Position numbers and translations under genes: made by a program. 64,000 bases of DNA from Embiotoca jacksoni (taxonomy: Eukaryota > Chordata > Actinopteri > Embiotocidae): assembly GCA_022577435.1 (NCBI GenBank), contig JAKOON010000018.1:6762156-6826155 (forward strand), given 5' to 3'. This document shows, in pieces, positions 52,601-60,520 of the stretch. The notes beneath the pieces are model-generated. The model was not told the DNA's origin. It saw nothing but the letters and a program-made list of their open reading frames with translations, and ran no database searches. The stretch's first letter is position 1. Each line of letters begins with the position of its first letter.

Positions 52601-55600
52601 TGGTGTTTGAGTTTGTTTGCACAAAAATCACATCTGTACAAGTTAAAGTCCCGAAGCAAATCAAATGGCTAAAGCAGCCGCGCCGTGTGCTGATTTAACA
52701 TGATGGCTTAATATTGGATGAGAAATGATGATGAGAAACAGGCTGTTCTGTATCTCGAGGGTAGAAATCCAAAGTCACTTACTCCGTTGGACTTCTTATC
52801 TGGATAGATGCAGGTTTCGCCTCCAGCTGTGAAGTTACAGTAGACTTTGAAGGAATCCCCAGAGCAGCCTTGGTTTGGATCGATCCAGTACTCGCCTGAG
52901 GAGAAGTGACAACACTCAAACATCCCGTTCAACCCGTGTCCGCGGAAGATGGTGAAAAGCTCCATTTCAAATCCAAGTGTGAAACTCATACTCAAAGTAA
53001 TTTGCTTTCATTTTCATGGCTCACACACAGCTGGATGAAATAGTGCTATAAAGCCTCAAGCAAGGTACCATTTTGTTTTCCCTCACAGGAGGTAAAACAA
53101 GTAAAGATAAACCTAAACCAATCCTTACTGAACTGACAACTTTGTCTATCAGACTAATTGCTCCAATTTGCATGCTGACAACCACAAAAGGTCGGAGGAG
53201 GGGCAGAAGGGCCGAGAAGTCAGGTCTCAATTATACTGCAAAGACTATCGGGAGTCCACAAATACCAAAAGAAACTAGAACACTGATGAATCCAATTCTT
53301 TCTGGGTAGGTTTTTCAATTACTGTTTTCAACAAGAAAGCTTGTTTTTTTTTCCTCTTGAGAATCAGTTTCACTGAAGAAAAGGTGTCTAGACCAACAAC
53401 AACATTTCAGAAAAATGAGGAGAATCTCCGTCGTCTCTACTACAGATGAAGCTCTTATCTGCTGCATCATGATTTTGTGATGTATATATTTTTCTTAAAC
53501 TCTCCCACTGGCCTTCCACTTACCATCAGGGAACTCTGGGTGGCAGAGCTGGAGATCTTTGCACGTCCTGGCCGGGTTGTTCTGTGTGCCCATCGGGTAT
53601 TTCATGCGTTCGATGTCCTGCTTGAGGTTGTTGAGCGAGCCGAAGATGTCCGCCATGCCGTCGCCGTAGTCCATGATGGTGCCGGCTGTGTCTGACTGCA
53701 TGCCACTGGAGCGCTTGGTCTTCTTGGGGGATTGGATGGGCAGAGGTTGGATGACCTCACCTGGTGGGCCCTGAAGGGTGTGATAGGAATAAAACAGTTT
53801 CAGACTGCTACTGCAACAATTTCAACTTTAGTGGAAACAGTTGAAAGGAGTTGTTTTAGTTACTCACAGGAGGACCAGGAGGACCAATTGAACCAGTGTC
53901 TCCTTTGGGACCAGCAGTACCCTGAGAGAAACATGAACAGAAACATGTTAACCCGGCGACATTTTAAGTATTAACACAGTGGGAATACACCTTTACAAAT
54001 ACACAGATTTTACTCACAGATGAACCCTTGGATCCCTTGGGACCTTGAGGACCCTGTATGACAAGAGACACAGCACAGCAATTGGGCAAAGTCATTCTAT
54101 TATGAAAGTAAAATCTAAATGAATGGTTAAATAAGTAAAAGACTTACAGGTAGACCAGGTGGACCCGGGGGACCGAGAGGACCAGAAGCTCCACCAATAC
54201 CCTGTAATAAGAGGAGATCAAAAGTTTGACGTATATGTTAAAGGAACAAGGGAGACAAAAGTGTGATTGTGAGGCTTGAAAAGTGAGTCAAACAAAAAAG
54301 CTGGATTATGATGAAAGAGGGCCAAGGACATGAGATGAATACTTCAAGCCATCACGACAGACCAAACACTGCACTCAACGGGGGGCTGTTTCTTTGAACC
54401 CAGAAGTCACAATCTTATCCAGTCAAACAACATGAGGCCTATTTTTAGAAATAATAAAAAGAAATAGTAAACTGAGTGAAAACTTTTTGAAGCCCATGTG
54501 CTCTGACAAAAGGGTACATTAAGATTTAATTAGACTAAGTCTCCATCCTACGCACACCTTAAATCACTAGACCAGGGCGGGCTGGTGGGCCACAGCGGGA
54601 CAGAGTAGCACATTTAGCCACTCTGCAATGTTGATTTAAAAATGGATGAAAGCTGTCACAAGTCCTTTATTAGGACCTGAACTTATGCCTTCTTTTAGAA
54701 CTGTTTCTTATGTAAAAGGAGGGATCGGGGGGGAAACCTGTTTTGAATTTAATGCTGTGGCTCAGTAGTCTGGTGTTTCTAGATCCACATTTAATGTGTG
54801 AATATATGGGTCCGACCAATCTCCATAGGGAATCCTTTTCAGTTGTTGCATTCTACTGGGTGTGGACCTCGGGTTCATTTTGAAACAATTGGAGCAGCCT
54901 TTACCCAATCTTCATTGATCACCATATATGTCGAAACTCCACCATCACATCACACTTATCCACCCCCATTAGTCACTGATTTATTCACCCTTTAAAGTTG
55001 CTGAGCAAACCTTAATGCAAACATGGTTTCCATACTATAATCATAATGGAGAAAACAGAAGCCGTGTGAAATAGTCATTCAGGCTAGTGATTCAGAGCAA
55101 TGGCACAAGTATTGATTGTTCAACTAGTACAGCAAACTAGGGCCCAAAAGCTGTCCGGGGCCAATGTAAGAATTTTGGGACAAGACTTCTCACATGTAGA
55201 CTGTTTGACAGTCTTCAAAGTAACTTTTCAACAAAGCCGCCAGCACTCCTTGATTGGGATAGGTATATATTCTACCTTCCCATCTTTGGTTTCAAAGTCA
55301 TAGACTATTTATCTATTAAAATGTTCCAAAACTAAATGTTTTAATAAACCACAACATTATTTCTACCTGTCACCTAGGCCTATTTAATGGGGTTGCATTA
55401 TTCTCAAAAGCTACCAGGGAAGAAGGCATGCTGGGAAACACTAATTTGTTTGTCCAGTGACCTTGTTCCCTGTCATTTGTTATAACTCTTATTGACATAG
55501 TGATATAATTTTTTTCTTAACAGTTAAACTTTTTTTTATCAACAAACTCTCCAACAAATGCACAAGACTTTAGCAGCATACGTAAAATGTGTGCATATGT

Positions 55601-58600
55601 GAGCAAACGAATATGTTGAGCATTTGGGAATAGGGGAGGAGCCAAAAAAGAGTATTTGCACCAGAGCCAATCACAATTTTGTTATGCCGCTGGCTCGGAG
55701 TAAAAGTCTTACCAGTTTCCCACAATGCACAACATGATATTATTACAGTAGACATCAAATGTACAGAAACTGACCACAGTAGTAACAAGAGGTGACACAC
55801 TTGCAGCGTGTATATGTGGTGTTTACAGTGATTGGGATGCTCACTGGAGGAAAAACACAACTGCTACATAGATAGTTGCTAGTTTTCCTTGACGTTGATC
55901 AATGCTAACAAAATGCAAAGGTAGAAATCACTTAACAAAATCAAACCACCCAATGCTTTCAAAACACAGTGCATGAATACAAAGGAGAATTAAATAGTTA
56001 AGTTTAAACAATAAACTTAGCTGCACTGCAGTGCACATGTTCATTGGACTATGGTACAACCTCAAGTGACTGCGGCGAGACCTGTGGCCACAGTGGAAGG
56101 CCAAATGGGCTAAAAATGGCAAGAGGTGGAGGGCAACCAGCCTGCAGACCAGTACAGTGGAAATGGAGTCATCAATCACTTACACCATCGCCCTTGCCAC
56201 CAGGAGAACCCTGGGGCCCCGGCAAACCTCGGTCTCCTTTCTCTCCTTGCTCACCGGGGGGGCCGATCAGACCAATCAAACCTGGGTGACCCTGCAGGAT
56301 GAAAACACACACAAAGTTCAGTCAAAGACAGCGGCGGTGTCCCTTTGCGTACTCAAACTTTAAAGCTCTTACATTCGTGTCTGACAAGGGCAACATTATT
56401 TTTCTCCACAAAACTGAAGAGTGGCTGAAGTTTCAATGCAGCATGATTCGTCTGGAATTATAATTGAAACGTCTACCCCACAACACGTACAAAATAATTT
56501 CTGTGGAAATTCAAAAAGCAACCGCCGCCAATTCACAACACAAAGATGATGAATTTGAAATAGGCGAGCTCCAACCATGCACGATGATTTGACAGCATTA
56601 AAATTGCACAACGCAGTGCCACTATTGTGTGCTTTTAAACTGTTCTCTCTGCAGCCATCATGTCAGTGCGTGGGAGGCAATTTAGACAGAGTAATGTGCG
56701 CTGTCTGAATATCCTTTGCAGTTATATTTCACCCTAAAATTTGATGGTGGCAGAAGACAAACGAGCAAGATTAGACAGATTAGAGTGATACATCACATTC
56801 GGCTGCATATTCAATCCTGTTAAAATGTTTTCTCTTAGAGCAGCGAGGACAAAAACTAATTTAGTTTCTTAAATGTTAATACAAGGCTACAGCACTGCTG
56901 TGTAATTCGAAGATATGTTGCTTTTGATCATTTGCAAAGACAGTGTGCCAAGTCATTGTCCGCTGGTTCCTTCTGCTGTTCACATGATTGTCTTCAACTT
57001 TGAACCTGAGAAATGAAACTAGCTTAGAGTCAGAGACAGAGAAAAACAAGAGGAATTACTCACCTTTTCACCTTTAGACCCAGGGTCACCTTTGAGACCA
57101 GGAAGACCGGGAGGACCCTAAACAACAAGATCTTAAGTTAAAAACCAATTTGGCAGAGAGTAGAACAAAAGACAGTCAGGATGGAGTGAGTACAACTAGA
57201 GACAAAAACTTGAAATGAGGCAATAAAGACAAAGAAACATGAAACCGAAAAGAAAAGGAAAAAAAAAAAGTGCCAATAACGAGTGTGAAAATGAAGAGGA
57301 ACAAAAGAAGAGGCTAGAAAATCATAAATTTAAGAGAGAAAAAAGAACGGATGAAAACCCATTAAACTCCATATCTATGGGAAAAAGTCTGGCTTTTTGA
57401 GAAACAGACAAAAATAAATGAGATCTTTAAGTGCAACTTTGTTTCAATGTGTTTAATATAGTAGGATGTACATCTGGATTAAGTCCAATTTAACTTAAAA
57501 AGACCAGAGTCAAGGGGGAATTTCTTGCCTACAGTAGCTCTGTCAAAAGTGAAAAATACTCCTGCGAACAACTGCAAGTCTAATTAGATAAATACTGAGA
57601 GTGAAAAAGAGCAGGAGATATTATGCATACTGACCATTGGACCTGGTGGACCATCTTGTCCGGGGGAGCCAGGCAGTCCTTGTTCACCCTGTGAAAAGCC
57701 ATTCAATTGTTGTGAGCATTATAGGCTGCTGTATTTTCTCTGGTCTGCCATTGATTTTCTTTGGCCAGCACGATGATTAATAGCCCAAACAGGGAAGAAA
57801 AGTGTGGTGGAATAAACAAGTGAAACTAAAGTAGAAGCCAAATGGGAGTATTGATTATTCCATGAAGTCTATCATCATGCCTTAGCACTTTTTTTTTTGT
57901 AAATGTGTGTACACTGAGGGTGTGTGTCTTAGTTTTGCCTGTCTCTTTGAGAGTGGAGCTGAATGTAAATACACAGGGAAGGGTCAGTGCTGTGGTTTTT
58001 ACTTACGACAGGGCCAGGGATTCCACGCAGACCCTCTGGACCGGGCTTTCCTGGAGGTCCCTGGGGGCCGACTGGTCCTGTTTTACCTGCTGGACCCTCA
58101 GAACCTGCCTCACCCTGTAAGTGGATATACAAGTGGTGTGAATGCATGATTTGGTCTGTACAATAAATCACAATTTAAATATTTAAGCTTATTGTAATAA
58201 TGTTAATAAAGCAGACATTGTTTAGATGATCTGGCTGAAAGTAGGATTCACTAAATGTAAAATATGAATATTAACATTTATATTTGGTCAAATACTAAGA
58301 AGTAATAAGTCCAATCAGTACAGTTAATTTGAGGAACCATTACTACTTTGACATTAAGAAACAAAATCAACTTTAGATGTCTGTTGTACACAGTTTTTAG
58401 GTAACTGCAGCTTAATTGTAGCACACACCAAAGTGAGGCTGTCACAATAAAAAAATCCGGACAATTAATAGTCACATAAATAATTGCGATGAATAATTTA
58501 ATTGTCTTTTTCTGTTCATTTTATGACACTTTCATAGTACAATAATACAACTTATAAAGACTAAAAGCCATTTACTGACTGTGGTGTTTGTGTTTGTGTG

Positions 58601-60473
58601 CTTTGCAACTGAATCAATGGTGTTCATGTTGATAGATGCTCATAGAAATGTGGTTGGTGGAATATTAGAATGCGAGCGCCTCGAGATAAACATGTAATAT
58701 TAATTCATCGTAGAAGAAGGAGGTGAGGTGAGATGAAGTCCTCAAAAGAGTGACAGTCAAACCTCAAACAGTGAAACATGATATAGAAATAGTGGATAGA
58801 GATATAAACCTCCTGTTAGTTTCATCCAGCTGTTTCTATAGATGTGAATGGAAGTGATTCTGACAATGATGCAAAATAATGATGAAAATACTCCAATAAC
58901 TGTGATTGGGTGATTATAGAATAATTGTAACAGGCCTACACAAAGTGTAAATTACAGTAAAAGTGGTGTATATTATATAATGGTAGAGATTTTAAAAAAG
59001 AATCTGCATGTATGACAGCTTCTAAATTCTGCGACACACAAGCAACCCTCTGATATCTCGTCGAGCTTTCTCTGGAGCCTCTTGGCACTTCAGAGTATTT
59101 TTTATCAGAATTCAGCTGCAGTCTGCCTTAAGTTTTAAATTATGCTGAGACAGTATGCGGTGTGTAGATCGGGTAAACGGGGGACAAGTAAACAAGAGTT
59201 ATTGAGTGTTCCTGTTCCTCCAGCATGAGGCTGGGAACAGGCACAAGACTAGATGGCGGTGAATCCTGCTGCACTTTCAGTTAGAGCTCATGAGGGAATC
59301 GGGGTGACCACGAGGTCGCTATGTCCTATGTCTAAAAACTGACTAAAATTACTGATGATCAGAAACATCAATGTGCAAAGACGGAGCACGTGGAAGGAAG
59401 ATATCAAGTCTGAGCTGCGAGGTAGTTGCAGATTACAGCCTTAATGAAAAGATATCAGAACTACTGAATTCATTACAGTGAAGTCGCCGGTGCCGTGGTG
59501 AATATGAGAGAGATGCTGTTGTCTGCACCAGCTGATGGTAATTGATTCTGCCTTTGCACAAAGCAACAGAACATATGTATAAGACTCAAACTTGGTGATA
59601 TTGGTGCACAACAAGTGCAAAATCAAAAGGAATCTCACTGAGCTCTGATTCACACTGAAAAGAGCAAAGCATGATAGCTCCGGATACCTGAGGGCTCAGA
59701 CATAAATAGCGTTGACTCCTTTTTGTCGCCTTTGAAATTAAGCCACCGAACATGGCGAGAAACAAGCTTTAAGTTTTAAGTTTTACTCAAACAAGCTGCG
59801 TCCATAAATTTCCATCTAATCTGCCATGGAAATTAATTTACTTGTTGAGGTTGTTTTTGTGTGTGCTTTTAATTCAATAATGTGGGTGCAGCGATGTGAG
59901 GTGGTGGTGGTGGAGTGGTGGGCAAGCCAGGGGGACTTGCTGAGATGGCTCTACTGTACGGAGGATGAATTGATTTTGTTACCTTAGCGCCCTTCTCTCC
60001 TTGCCTGCCCTCTGCACCCGCAGTGCCCGGAGGTCCCTGAGGAGGATGAAAGGACATCACTTGAGCATTCTAGCATCATCACACACACACACACACAGTC
60101 GTACGACAACACTGAGCAAACCATGAGCGGTCGTCATTGACCTTTCATCAAATTTCAGAGAGCAACACAGAGAAAGCAAAAAAAAGGCAAAAACAGCTCA
60201 CTTATTTGATCTATTTATTTGAAATTGCTGAGTCATGTTTGCTGCCTAAATTTTGGTGTCTCAAACTAGGAATCCTCATCATCACTCGAGATGTTGTAAT
60301 GCTCTTGGTATTATTGTATCTTTATTAGATTCATCTTGAATTGATTGTCTTGCTGGTGGGAGGATAATCCGATGTGCACGACTTCACTTGTGTCAAGATC
60401 TATCTGGGTGTCTCTCCTATGTCTGCACTCAAAAACATACAATCAGGCAGTCGTGTAAGAAAACATATTGAAA

Positions 60474-60520
<47 letters not shown>

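Noticed and set aside
52708..52995. Longer collagen exons as suggested by the raw open frames
   Set aside because: The frames run past consensus GT and AG sites into introns; trimmed exons join in phase and match the family.
49528..53770. Collagen alpha-1(V) or alpha-2(XI) identity for the C-propeptide
   Set aside because: PMGTQ, ETCIYPDKKS, NSINMVQMTFL, IDQVPI and VGPVCFLG match alpha-1(XI) as remembered; alpha-1(V) ends ACFMG and differs at several of these points. Alpha-2(XI) could not be compared in detail.
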